In this document: positions 1-13,400 of the stretch, in pieces
Position numbering within the stretch: the first letter of the stretch is position 1
How the letters are laid out: every line of letters starts with the position of its first letter
Assembly (NCBI RefSeq): GCF_033807715.1
Contig: NC_084610.1
Span: 6,014,769-6,078,768, forward strand
Direction of reading: 5' to 3'
From: Cololabis saira
Lineage: Eukaryota > Chordata > Actinopteri > Beloniformes > Belonidae
DNA: 64,000 nt
Program-made: the position numbers and the translations under genes
The notes under the pieces: generated by a model
Database searches by the model: none
The model's input: only the letters and a program-made list of their open reading frames with translations
Told to the model about the DNA's origin: nothing

Positions 1-1078
1 AAGGAGCCAGACTAATCCCCATCCCTCCCATCTAAGTGTAACTCTAACCCTTCATGTATACCGCCATAATGTGTCGACATTCAGAACAACCACAGGAACA
101 AACTGTGTTTACAGCTTCCCCGCCTGCCCTCTCATTCTTGTTGCTTCTGCGCCAGGGAGTTGTTGTTGACATGTTGGGTTTTGAAATAGCTGCGGTCCAC
201 CAGCGAGCCACCATCTGTCCCCAGGGGTCGCTCAGTTTGGAACGTCCACACACGAGCCAGCCGGGACCGGGCGTCTGTTGTGTATCACTTTGTACAGGAA
301 TCCCGCATAAGAGAAACTTTCTTCCTGTGTTACCTCAGAAGGACTTGGTGCGTGTTTGTTGGTGTGCCATGGTTTCAAGTTCAGTCGAAAATGAACTCTT
401 CCAATTGCGAATTCAGTCCTGGACACATATATGCATTTATGTGCCAAAGGCAGCAAAAAAAAGCTGAAAGGAGTTTGTTTACAAGAACTATAACCTGGTC
501 CAGTCAGCAAATTACACCTGAAAATAGCTACTGAAACTTTGCACTTAATAAAAGAAAAACATGTATTTACTTTTAGTTAAGCCTGTTCACACCTCATATG
601 CAGTCAGTCCGACATTGCTGACATGATTCAGCAGTAGATGGCTCGTCCTCCCCCAGTGACGCTCTGGGCCTCCAAATTGACACCGGTCCACTTTTCTTTG
701 GTTCACACCGACCAGCTGTTTCCGAGTGCCGGGCAGACCCATCCTTGTTCACGTCAGAGTATGTGGGCCTGCTCTGATGCTATGTGACGGGGGCTTCAGA
801 CCTGCAAATTGGCTATTAATAGGGCCAAAGAGGTTTGTTGTTGGTAGATGTGCTACATGCTGAAATTCAGGGTCGCAAGGATCAATTGAAATTCAATCAA
901 TGTGCTTTTGGGTTGGTGATACTGTACAAAAATACATCATGTTCGGAGCCAGTTCTTACGCATTGAACACAAAAAGATTTGCAAATTTCCAAGGAAAAGG
1001 GTGTGCGTTTCCTTTTACTAAGTATATGCACAAAACTGTATTAATTCGTTTTCTTGTGTCTCTCTGTGCCTCTTTCAG
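1..1078 (+). other. tns1 intron (partial); no exon seen
   Basis: This is upstream intron sequence. The tensin residues expected just before HTQGPLDG (a DPLIRWDSYEN-like stretch) are not encoded here, so the preceding exon is outside the window. The open frames at 54-467 and 232-510 have no tensin-like content. Confidence 0.7.
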
Positions 1079-2761
1079 ATGTTGTTCACACCCAGGGTCC
1101 ACTTGATGGAAGTCTTTATGCCCGGGTCTGCAAGAAAGACTCCCTGGAGGGAGTTGTCACCATCAACGGCCTCCCAGTCTGTGAAAACCCCTTAACAAAT
1201 GCAGAGAACTCCTTGACACAGGCCAGCCATCCCCTGCAAACCACTGAGCATACCCTTCCTGTGACAGGCCACACCTCCCTGCCCGCTGTCGACCACACAC
1301 TCTCCGTGAGTAGTGACTCAGGCAACTCAACAGCATCAATTAAAACTGATCGTACTGATGAGCACAGCCATCCCTTGCAGACTGCCGTGAGCCACAACAA
1401 TCCAACGACAACCCAGCCAGCACTTAGCCCGCAGGAGAAACGAGAGCTGGACCAGCTTCTGAGTGGCCTTGAAGCACCAACGCAGCGGCAAGCTTACCTG
1501 TCGACGTCTACCAGTCCAGGAGGGGGAGTCCGACACCTGGTTCCTGCGCAGGTGCATGTCAACGGGGGCCACACCAGACTAGCTGCCGTCCCTTCAACAG
1601 AGGAGCGTGAGACCGATATCCTTGACGACGAACTGCCTAATAGCCAAGAGGGTAATAGTGTGGAAAGTCTGGGTACGCTCTCATCTCTGGAGGGCCAGGG
1701 AACACCAGGTGACCAGTACTATCAATCACAGACTCCTGTCAGCGGACACAACGACGGCCCATACCTCGAGAGAAACGTTCTTGGGGAAAAGCTGAAAGAA
1801 ATGCCTGTGCATGGAGTAAGAACCGCTTCGGCGATGCAAGAGAGGTCTGTGGACTCATCTTCGCCTCAGGGGGGATACAACAATTACCAAAATGGAGGAG
1901 GAATGTACCAGTCACCGTCCTATGGGAATCAACCTCCGGGTAGTCCTGAAACCAACCCCAAAATGATGCCTAGGGCGCCTGAGAGGAGCACCAGCAGCCG
2001 GGAGGCTGTTCAAAGAGGTCTCAATGCTTGGCATCAGCATAGTCTTCCAGATGATCCCTTTGGCCCTCCTCTCCAGTCAACGCACAGTCTGCCCCACTTC
2101 CCCACCTCAGCCTCACAGCGAGATATCGAGCAGAGCATTGAGGCATTGAACATGCTGATGCTTGACCTGGACCCAGTCAACTCCCCCATGTCCAAGTCAC
2201 ACAGTGCACCACCTGGGGAGAACAGCCTGAACTCCTCCCAGGTTCCCTTCTCCCAGACGCTGGCCCGGCCCTCGTATCAAGCAGACTCTGCCATTCATGG
2301 CTACAACAACTCCGGGCCGGTCAACAATGCCTACCATCAACCCCTACGATCAACTGGGAGGGTGTCGGCATCGGCTAACCAGAGTCCAGTCATGGAGTCT
2401 CCAGCGTACTCTCCCCAGAGGTCCCACGCTGGCCACCAACAACAAAACACCACCCCAACACACACCCCGGAGCCCTACCTCCACTCACGGCAAGCACCCC
2501 ACAACTACGCCGCGGATTCCTTCTCTAGTTTCAGCCAGCAGGCACCACACAAGGCTAATAACTCATATCCAGGCAGTGGAATTTCGCACTCCCCAGACCT
2601 GCAGGGGCCATCTCCATACCCCGGATACAGCACCTCTTCTTCTCCCCTTCCCACCTTCACCCCTCAGCCTAAGGATATATCTCCTTCACCCCTGCCCAAA
2701 GAGCAAGACGCCGAGGAGGAGTCGCTGAACCTGGAGGGCCTCGTCGCTCACCGTATAGCCG
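1079..2761 (+). CDS. tns1: tns1 large central exon
   Basis: This 1683-bp exon has a pyrimidine-rich acceptor (TTTCAG) and a GTAAGT donor. It begins with the last two bases of an Asp codon and ends with one base of the next codon. The protein is low-complexity Ser/Pro/Asn/Gln-rich linker broken by conserved tensin islands: [57 protein letters not shown], the [15 protein letters not shown] helix and [12 protein letters not shown] near the end. The islands between linkers are typical of tensin-1. The reading frame continues past the donor for 12 codons into the intron before a stop. Confidence 0.95.
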
Positions 2762-4400
2762 GTAAGTCTCTGGGATCCAGTGTCGGTTATTTTTGCTAAA
2801 ACACTTGTCCCCACTCCTTAAAAAAGATCCATAGTGATACAAGCCTGCGTCCAAAATCGCTGACAGGGGCTAAGAGAAAAGGTGTGTAGTTTGAACCACC
2901 CAGCAGAACGTGAGCAGTGTAGCTTTCAGCAGTGCCGTACCAGAGGGATGACCTGCGTTCACAGAATTAGCTCTGCAGCTGAACGGAAGCAGAGCTGCTG
3001 AGATGGAGATGGGACCAGAGTAAGAATAGCCGAGCGTTCAGAGGCTCCAACTTCCACGCATTGTCCGCATTCAGAATATACAGCACCTTAATGTGCAACG
3101 ATACCGAGGCTCCCAGGTGCCTCCCAGTGGAGAAAAAGCATAAATTCCTGTTCTTATACAGGTAGATACTGTCACAGGTCATGCTGAGCAAACAAAAATG
3201 CTCTCTTGTGAGATTTTTAAGCAGTTTACAAACATCTTGTAGTCCTGAACCCTGTATCACTAAACTCTTTCAAAAACCCTCCATTAAACTCATTTCTGTT
3301 ATGATTTCTCCTCTCCTTTTTTTATTTAATTGTTTTCTGTGGAAACACCCTTCCTGCCATTGCTTCCTCCTCTGCACCTCCCTCATCCTCCTTCTCCTCC
3401 TCCTCCTCCTCCTCTACCTGCCGCCTCCCTTCCTCCTGACATCATTCCCCGGGAACAGAGTACAACGCTCGTATCCGGGGCATCTGTGAAAGCATGGCAC
3501 CACAACAATCTGACCGCCACCGCTCCTATTCCTTCTCTGGTTTGTTCACTTTGCCTCACTTTTATTTTCCTGCATTTGTTGAGTCTTTCTTTCACCCTGA
3601 GTTTCTCCTATTTATGTTGAAATTATTCTGTAATTGCCTTCTTCATGACTTTACATCACTTCCTCACTGCAGTTTTTACCTCCAAAAGCCACCTCTCAAC
3701 ACATTAAACATATTTATCAGTCAATCACTCCCTTTTTACATTTTTGACCGATTTCAAACCTGAAAAATGTTTTTAGATCAGCAGAAAAAGACGAGTTCAA
3801 CACAGTGTACATTTTTTGGGGGGGTTTCAGGAGTTCGCTCCCCAGGAATGACCCCAGAGTCGATGCAAGAGTCAGGCAGACGTCGGACCACGAGCGAGGG
3901 CCAGTACCAGAGCAGCCACGACATGTCGGCAGCACAATCACCAGACTTTGCCAACAATCTGGCCCTCAACCCGGGAGGAAGACCCAGAGAGGTACGGACA
4001 TGTGGTTTCTTGGGGGTTACCGTGATTTGAAAGGCTTTGAGGGGGAGGATCATTGAGCAGGCTGACTTTTTTTTTTTTTAATTTGATTTGATTTATTTTA
4101 TTTTTGTACATGTAAAAAAAAAAAAGAAACAACACTTCATGAGAAGTTTAAGAAAACAAAACAACAAAACAAAGAATTTCATCCTTTTAAAACTTGCTAT
4201 CTTGATTTACATGTGCCAAAAAAGGAGTAGGAAGAAGTGTAAACTTATTTAGTCCTACCCCCATTCACTGATCATTTAACCTGTATTTATAAAATGATGA
4301 TATTCATATGATGAATGATGATAAATGATTCATATTCGAAATAAACTCCACTACTACTACTACTACTACTACTACTAAATATTCACACACTGCTAAATAA

Positions 4401-4442
<42 letters not shown>

Positions 4443-7400
4443 CTGTAATTATACTCACACACATACTTATACATGCATACATACACTTTACAACATAAGA
4501 ACGTCATGTGGCTTTTTTTTTCTACATTGTATCCAGAAGTTATCAGTTAAATGTGGACAATATTCATGTACATTACATTTTATTTTGAAAAAAAACGTGT
4601 TTGTATTGAATATCTGCATTCTGTAGGATGAATGATCCTGATTAGTGAATACAACTGTGGCAACTTTTTGTAGATATGTTTTCAGTTCCTCATTTTAAGA
4701 AGATCAGATGTAACTGAAGTCAGATTCCTGGTATTTATTCATACTCAGATATTTATCAGATATTTTGACTCTTAGAGAGAATTCAACCTCATGAGTCCCT
4801 TTAACAGTTTGCAGACATACAAAAGGCCTTAATGTACGTTTGAACTTAATTTAAACTGTATATTAGAGTAGACGGCAGCTTTGTGAGTCAGCAGTGATTT
4901 CATTCAGCCCTCGAGGTTATCAGGCCAACCAACCTCCTCCTAGCCTTCGTCAGCCACATTTCCATCCTCCACTCTTCATTTCAGCTCCAAAAGTCTCGTC
5001 TCAGATGATGAGAAGCGGATGGATGGACAGATTCCACCAGAATGAATGTAAAGTACAGATAGTTAGCGTCCTAAATGACCATGAGCTCAGCTAAAATAAC
5101 TGAGGTTAGGAGGGTGTGATCCAACTAACCCAAAGACTTGATCGTTACACCCATTTGCCTGTTTTTTGGATTAAGTGGGGTTGGGTGGCGTTAACCTCAC
5201 AAGTTTTCAGAAACTCTATGGGTGATGTCACAGATGGTTAGTCCAGTTCTTCTAATACCGTTTATGGAAAAAGCTCAGATAACTTTCTTTTTTACGGAAA
5301 GCAGCATCAGCTAAACTGAACTTTGTTTTTTTTAAAGACCTCAGGATCTGTTTAGTCTATTTTTCAGATTATTATTATTACACTTTGTGTGCTTCCAGGG
5401 CCCCATGCACAGCTACCGCGAGGCGTTTGAGGACGATGATGCCGGCCACTTTGCCAACAGTCCCACCTTTGGAGGCGGTGGTGAGAATTCCCCCATGACC
5501 CCCCGCTTCCCCGTGTCGCCACAGACTCCTTACTTCAACATGTGTAGGTTTACGCTGCCTGCAGACACGGGGCGCTCTCCAAACCTCCAGAACCCCCACT
5601 TTTTTAAAATGAAAACAGTACAAAACACTAACCCTTAAAAGGTCAGTGGAGTTTTGAGCCACAAGTGTATTGCAGGTTACACAAAAATACAAATGTCAAA
5701 TGAACAAAGTTTCAACTAAACTAAAATCTCCATATTTCTTTGGTTTAATCATCTTGTTTTAGATTATTACTAAGAAATTAAACTTATGAGAGTTTTGCAG
5801 ACAAAAACGATAAATACAAATCATTTATGAAATGAAATACTCCACAGTTTCTCTTCACAATCACGAGCATCCCACCTCCACTGTTGATGCCAGTGTCCTC
5901 TGTCCCGCTGCTCCATTCCTCCACTCCTTCCTGACCCCTGGACATCCTGGTTTTCCTCCTGAACCCCAGGCCTCGCAGGCCGGAGGCTCATCGTCCGCCC
6001 ACAGCCGCCCGTCCCCGGGGAAGAAATGTAAACCGATCCAGGCGTGTTCTGTGGTGTTTTCATTCATTCATTCATTCTTTCTGGATGAGCAGCATCTCTG
6101 TCTGGGATCCACGCTGGCCGAGCTGCTGCGGTGCCTCCTGCAGGACCAGCAAGCTTCCACACAGTGGCAGAAGAAAGGGATGGACATTGTATTGGACTCT
6201 GAAGTATCCGTTCTTGGGTTCCTGTGGAGCCCAGAAGAACGTGGACACGTTTCCACCTCAACACCAGGACCACAGTTGTCCGTCAGATGGATTCCTTGTC
6301 ATTCCTACCCACGTGAAGGACCTGGTGTTGCTGCATCAGTACATGCGTGTGGTGATTTGCACTGACAGGAGCCCGATCAGTGCAGGACCACAGACAGAAC
6401 CTCCGAGCTGCGGGCCACGTCGGCCCTTCTTCCATGTAAACACCCAAACGAGCTCAGCAAGAGCAGGATGCAGGACAACGTTGGATCCATGGTTGGATAT
6501 TTGTATTAGCCGGTAGAGATGAGAGTGAGGACATACAGCTCCTGCACACCTGTCTTTACGTTAAACCCAATCAGCTACATGCTGAGGTTGGAAGTAGAGG
6601 AACACATTCATGGAAGAAGGAATAAATTGTTCTTTATTTAGTATTAACACTGCAAAAACTCAAAATCCTAACAAGAATATTTGTCTTATTTCTAGTTAAA
6701 ATGTCTCATTTTTAGTCAAAAAAAATCTTATTACACTTAAAACAAGACTCATCACTGGAAAAAAACAACAATTTTCACCTGTTTAAGGAAGTAGATTTTA
6801 ACTTAAAATAAGTAGAAAAATCTGCCAGTGGAACAAGATTTTTTTGCTTGTAATGAGAAGATAAATCTTGTCTCACTGGCAGATTTTTCTACTTATTTCA
6901 AGTGAAAATTTACTGGAAACAGGTGAAAACTGTCAAATAACAAGTTATTTTTCTGGTAATGACTTTTGTTTTAAGTGTCATGAGATTTTTTGACTAAAAA
7001 TTAGACATTTTAACTAGAAATAAGACAAATATTCCTGGTAAGATTTTGAGTTTTTGCAGTGAACCATAAGATAGCTTGGTTTGTAAAGCAGGAAAACCAC
7101 AGAGTGACATAAAATTACATTTATAATTAGCAATGTATAGTTTAAAAAGATCTTCATCAACCCTAACAGAACCAGACTTAGAAATAGAGAAATATAGTTC
7201 AGGAGTTGGTGCATCAATTTTTCCTGACCTTGTTATTGCAATGACGAGACCCTGAACCCAACACTGGCCCTAAAGCATCTAGACAAACCATGACGCTGGC
7301 ACCTCCGTGTTTCACAAGTACAAGACAGTTCCTGCACTTCCAAAACACCATGCTTCTTTTTTTCAAAGAAACATCCTCTGATTTCGTCCACAAAATCTTT

Positions 7401-10400
7401 TGTGATTCTAATTTTCCCTTCTAATCAGAGGTTCCCACATGTGTCGGACACACAGATTAGTAATATCTACAGCAGTTACAATAAAACCATTTTGTCTCTC
7501 TTCTCATCTTCTTCCTGTCATTGATGAACTACTTTTTAATCACTGTCTCTTTTTCTTTTTTTAATCAGCTCGCTCGACTCCGGGTTCGACGGTGAGTCCT
7601 CAGTCAGCGTCGGGACTCAAGTCTCATCAGCAGGGTGCATCAGGTTGGTATTTAAGATGCAAGACAATTCCAACCAAACATGAGTTAACATTATTTTCAG
7701 TCGATGCAGATTATTTGCATTTTACGCCACAGCGCTCTCGTGGAAGGTAAAAGTCAAGACTTAGAGTATTTTTAAAGCACAGACTTCATCAGACAGCCTA
7801 GAAGCTGTTTCTGCTTCACTTACAGATGCTTTGAGTTTCCTCTGATCCTCCTCCTGTTCAGCATCTCTGCATTATGTCATACTGTAGCTCTGAGCTGATT
7901 CTGCAGGAAAGGCTGTAACGCTGTCTAGTCTCTGCTTCCCCCTGCTGCTCCACGCTGTTCATGCACCCCTAAATGTTCCCACACTCTCGATTTGTCTCCT
8001 CCTCTTCCTTCTGTTTCTGTCTTTTCTGGCTGTCAGAGTCTGACTCTAATGATGGAGAGCAAGGTAAGGGCACCGCTGGCCAAAGAGTCTCCGAACCATG
8101 AACAACTTATCTTAGGATCTTTAGGATTTTTTTATTTTCAGTTCTGCATCCAGCTTTTAAGGGATTTTTTTTCTCTTTCTCTTATTTTTGATCTTCTGTT
8201 TGTGTATCACCAGCTTTTAGTTTGACTTCTGACACTCACAACCTTTTTATTTTTAGTGCATAACAGAGCAGACGCCACGAGTCCTTCTATGTTCATGTGT
8301 GTTTGTTTCCTGCAGATAATCGTGGCTTCGGGGACTCGAGGGGACAAGCGTTTAACACTCCTCTCTCCTCCTGCAGTCCCATCCACACCATCGATGGGTG
8401 AGTCGCTCCACCTTTTAATTCCACTTCTTTAACATAAGTGTTTGGTTTTGCTTTAATATGATACACACTGACTATTTTATTCATTAGTTTTGATACAACA
8501 TATGCAAAAAAAAAAGAAAAAACAACATTGTGGCAGGGTGGAGGACCTGCAGCCACTCAGGCTGACGGGACACAGGTGTGGCCCGTCAGCCTCTCCACCC
8601 TGCCAGCCTTATAAGGGAGAGACAGAAGCTGCAGGTCGGGTGGTCTGCTGCTGACAGAATGTGCTGCTTGTGCACGTGTGGCGGTGATTGCAAATAAAAA
8701 GGTTCTGCACAAAACTCTGGTTCCTCTCTGTCCTGTCGGTCTGGCCCCGTAGCACGCGCCGTGCTACAAACATCTTTCAGTAAAGTTTACATAACTAAAC
8801 ATTATAAGAATTAATCTTTTAGTTGCCAGGTCTTAAAATCTGGCAACATCCAAATGGGGTGAAACCAACACAAGGCTTTTTGCACCATTTCATTGTTTAT
8901 TTAACAAGAACTTAACAAAAGACATTTTTTTAAATGTACAAAAAGATTGTGCGAAATACTAAGTACCTCCCTACTGGTTCTAGAGGATTTAATAGGGGTG
9001 GTTTGCATCCAGCTGGATGTAATTATGAACACTTGAAGACCTTTATAAAAGCATTAAGGGATGTATTTACACTGCCAAAGAGGAGGGTAAAACATTAAAA
9101 AACTATCTCCAACCTTCAGAGGAATGGACTTGATCAAACAGCAAAACGTGACACCAGCCGTTAAACACGGTGGTGGAGGGCTCATGATTTGGGCTTCTTT
9201 TACAGACCATGATGAAAAAAGTCAAAATGTGGAGAAAAAAGTCAAAATGTGGAGAAAAAAGTCAAAATGTGGAGAATAAGTCAAAATGCAGAGAAAAAAG
9301 TCAAAATGTGGAGAATAAGTCAAAATGCAGAGAAAAAAGTCAAAATGTGGAGAAAAAAGTTGAAATCGGGAGAAAAAAGTCAAAATGTTAAAAAAAAAGT
9401 GAAATGTGGAGAAAAAAGTCAAAATGTGAAGAAAAAAAGTCAAAATGTGGAGAAAAAAGTCAAAGTGTGGATTTCAAGATTTGACTCAACCAAAGTAGAT
9501 GAAAGTAAATGTGATGTTATGTAAGCCATCTGTCTGAACGCTGAGGAGATACAACACGGCGCATCGGCAAATGACAAGAAAATGACAAGAAGGGTAATAA
9601 GTGAGTGATAACTGCTCTTTTGTTCCTCAGAAGGAGGAGTGGCTCTTCCGAAGGGCCCCCCCACAGCCCGTCCTCCATGTACGCCTACAGACCCGCCTCC
9701 CCCGAGGGCTCGCAGGTCAACATCATGGGGGTGCACACCGTCCCCGGCAGCCCCAACACCCTCCACCGCACGGTGGCCACCAACACCCCGCCGAGCCCGG
9801 CCCTGCAGAGACGCCTGGGCCAGGCCAGCCCGTCCCTCGCCAGGCACCCGTCCCCCGGCGGCATGCCCTCCAGCCCTCTGATTGGCCGGAAAATGGCAGC
9901 AGGCGGCGTTCCCCCGAGCCCGCTGATGGGGCGGCGTGTAAACGTGAGCGGCTGCAGCACACCCGACGAGCTGGGCGCCGCCTCCCGCCAGGGGAGCGCC
10001 CAGCCCACCCCCACGCCCGCCTTCCCCGTGTCCCCGCAGCTGCCCGAGAAGAGACACATGTCCAGCGGAGACGCGGAGAGGATGGACAACAAGAACCTGA
10101 TGGCGGCGCCCATCAGCGGCAGCAGCACGCCCAACCTCTCGCACACGCTCCCAGACGTCTCCAAGTCCATCTATGGCAAGACCCCCACGTTTTTTTGTTT
10201 TGTTTCAATTACGTCACACAAGTTTTATGTCTTAAAACTGAATAATGTCTTTTGTTTTGTTTGTTTTCATCCAAATAGATGGTTACCCGGACATCAAGAT
10301 GAACGTTAAGTTTGTGCAGGACACCTCCAAGTTCTGGTACAAGCCAGACATCTCCAGGGAGCAAGGTGGGCGCCAACTCAGCGCTATTTACCCACAGGAA

Positions 10401-13400
10401 GTCTGCTTGAGTTGATCAGTTACCGTACTGTTCGCACCACCTTCAATAAATGGCCTATTTTAAAACTCTCTTCATATACAAAGCGCACCGCATTATAAGA
10501 TACGCTAAGATACTGTACTATAGTGGCTGGGGTTGAGTTACGTATCTATCTGATGGAGCTGCGCTACAGGAAATACTACAAAATGCTACAGCAAATGCAT
10601 AAAAAAACAAGAAGAAAAGTACCGTGAGTCAAACTTTATTAACAAAATAAAAAACAGCTTTCTGAAAACTTTGTTCACTCCAAAAACAAAAACGGAAGGG
10701 AACTTTTCCAGTTCATTCACCGTCCCTGTTGTGACTAATTAGCCACGGTGGTGAATGGAGCGATTGATAACATTTTTTTACACGCACCTTAGGTTTGTTT
10801 GTTGTCTGCTTCGCCGGTCTTCTCTCTCTCTCTCTCTCTCTCGTTATTGTTGTTTGTTGTGGGATGTTGTTTTCCCGTGGTTTATATAACTTTTCATTAA
10901 AGTGCGGTTTAACGTGTGGTAAGAGATGTTATTCTCCCTGTGTGGTCCCAAACCCGCTGAGCCCACACACCTGTGTCTATTTAATACCTAACTGTGTGAC
11001 GTGACTCATTACCGAGGTGATTGCTGCCCCCTTGTGGCTTGGTATATAAGTAACACCCAAATTTAACTAGTCTTCCAACCCAAAGAAACCAAAAACACCC
11101 GTATTGGCTCCAACAATCCCCGAATCCTTCAAAATCTTCTTCCGTGTGGGAACAGAACAGCTGGGCGAGAGCAGCATCCAACGGTCCCGGCTCCGTCTGT
11201 CACAGTCGTCATTATGCGAGTCAGCGTCGCTGCTGTCGTCTTGAAAGTCTGTGGAGATTCCTGCCTTTGTGAAACTGCCGTTACTGCTGTTTTTAGCGCC
11301 GTTACTTCGGCGACACCGACTACATTACCCACAATCCCCCTGACCACTAACAGAAATTACCGTAATGATCACATATAAGGCACACTGCATTAAAAGCAGT
11401 GTTGTGCTAGTTACTGAAAAATAGTAACTAGTTACCGTTACTAGTTACTTCATTAAAAAAGTAACTCAGTTAGTAACCCAGTTACTTAGACCAAAAAGTA
11501 ATGCGTTACTATGAAAAGTAACTATTTAGTTACTTTAAATAAAAACATTTTTTTAAATGCTCCCATTAATGCCTCTCTAGCCTTCATTTCAGCAGGTACT
11601 GTATGGATTTACATTGTGAATCGTGTTCTGCATTCTGATTGGCTAAAGACAGTCTCCCCGCTTCTTCACTTCCTGTGTCAATAACGTTGGTCGCTTAGCA
11701 ACAATGCTGAGAACGGCCAATGAGCTTCAGCAGCAACTGAAGAACGGGACTCTTTGAATGAATAGTTCATTACAATCCTCAAATATAATAACCAATGGTG
11801 GCATGTTGGTTTATAAGAATCTTTTTGCCCAGAACAAAAAAAGCGACAAAACGACCCATAACTATTTTCTTCTCTCGAAAAAACACACCTGCACCGATGG
11901 CTTTAGGATAAAAAGACGCTACAGAGTTGGGATGCAGCGGCTCAGAAGAGCAGTGGAATACCTTCTATAATAATTGTAAAAAGAATTTCACTTATCACGG
12001 GTTCTTTTTGGAACGTAACCCCTGCGAAAAACTGTAATGACAATATCTCCACATTGCGAAACTCTCCTTCTCTTGGCTCGCCATGACCGTCATGTTTTTG
12101 AAAGCACACACACTATGTTTCCTCTGGTCTCCGCGTGTGGGGAAAAAAAGCTTCACTGTAGCCAGAAATAACGGAGTAACGCACCGTTTGGTAACGGTAA
12201 CTGCGTTACTGAATTTAAAAAGTAATGCGTTAGAGTATTAGTTACCGCAAAACTAACGGTGTTACTGTAACACGTTACTAAATAATGCGTTAGTCCTAAC
12301 ACTGATTATAAGGCGCATTGCCGGTTTTTGAGGAAATTAAAGGCTTTTAGGTGGGCCTTATAGTGCGTAAAATCCGGTACCTTGATTGTGTTCCTCTTGT
12401 CTCCATCCTCCATCAGCCATCAACCTGCTGAAGGACAGGGAGCCCGGGGCGTTCATCGTCAGGGACAGCCATTCCTTCCGCGGGGCCTACGGCCTGGCAA
12501 TGAAGGTGGCCTGCCCCCCGCCGACCATCCAGCAGAACAAGAAAGGTAACCTCGTCTCCCCGCCTCCTCGTTACATAACCGACCTCGTGATCTGAGTTTG
12601 TGAAGGGACTTTTATTGGTTTCTAGTTGGCGACATGACAAACGAGCTGGTGAGGCACTTCCTGATTGAGACGAGCCCCAAAGGCGTCCGTCTGAAGGGCT
12701 GCCCCAACGAGCCGTACTTCGGTGAGCGTGAAACCCCGATTTCTCCCCGTAGCGTCTAATTATAGCCTAACGCTGGCTACAAAAGTGTTTCCAGTTCAGT
12801 GGAGTGAATTTACTGCCTTTGCAGGATGTCTGTCTGCTCTGGTGTACCAACACTCCATGACTCCGCTGGCTCTGCCCTGCAAGCTGATGATCCCCACCAA
12901 AGGTCAGCCCACAAGAACATATGCAGAACAGCCCCAAACATGCTTGAATACAATGCTTTTCTGATATAAATGTCTGACAACTGCTCCATTCTGTCATGCA
13001 AAGACCCAAACGAAGAGGCGCTAGAACTCGCTACACCTACAGATCCAGTTCTTGAACTTCTCAAACAGGGAGCAGGTGAGACTTGTTGGAATTTAACCGT
13101 GCAAACTTTGTTTCAACCTCATCTGATCTGAAGGCATTCTTTAAAAATGACATGTTATTATTTATAGGTATTTTCATTTGTTACAACACGCTGTAGCTTT
13201 TAGCGTTTGTGTAAAATAAATCAGTGCAAGTCACTCTGGATTATGGGTTTAGGGTACAGATGTATCAATAAATCATCACATCCCCTTTGTGAGAAACAAC
13301 CACAAGAGATTGTGAATATGAACATCTGAGGGAAACCTCAGGTGATGCGGTTCCCTGGAATTCCAACCAGCATGCATTTCTTCCAAACCATGACGCTGTT

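Larger units (their letters stand above)
10420..12385. mobile_element. older MITE/DNA transposon family filling the intron
   Basis: The left part reads TTACCGTACTG...GCGCACCGCATTATAAG. The right part reads ATTATAAGGCGCATTGCCGG...GGGCCTTATAGTGCG, then AAAATCCGGTA. Read in reverse complement, the right end resembles the left, so these are diverged terminal inverted repeats. The ends with GTACCG and the ATTATAAGGCGCAC phrase are, from memory, a common fish element. A hAT element has been inserted inside it. Confidence 0.6.

Noticed and set aside
54..510. Open frames of 137 and 92 codons near the window start
   Set aside because: No tensin-like content, no splice context and overlapping frames on both strands; treated as chance in an intron.
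7242..7440. Possible Tc1 remnant (CCATGACGCTGGCACCTCCG)
   Set aside because: Resembles Tc1-type phrases but no transposase block is readable; too weak to list.
9209..9524. Open frames on both strands over the minisatellite, and a superficial CRISPR-like look
   Set aside because: Units are contiguous with no unique spacers, and the frames result from a repeat without stops.
9440..10170. Long - strand frames of 234 and 161 codons
   Set aside because: Shadows of the GC-rich tns1 exon; composition without domain.
10170..10200. GT at 10189 as donor for exon 9631
   Set aside because: It gives the wrong phase, leading to a stop shortly after 10279; the GC at 10176 keeps the tensin frame.
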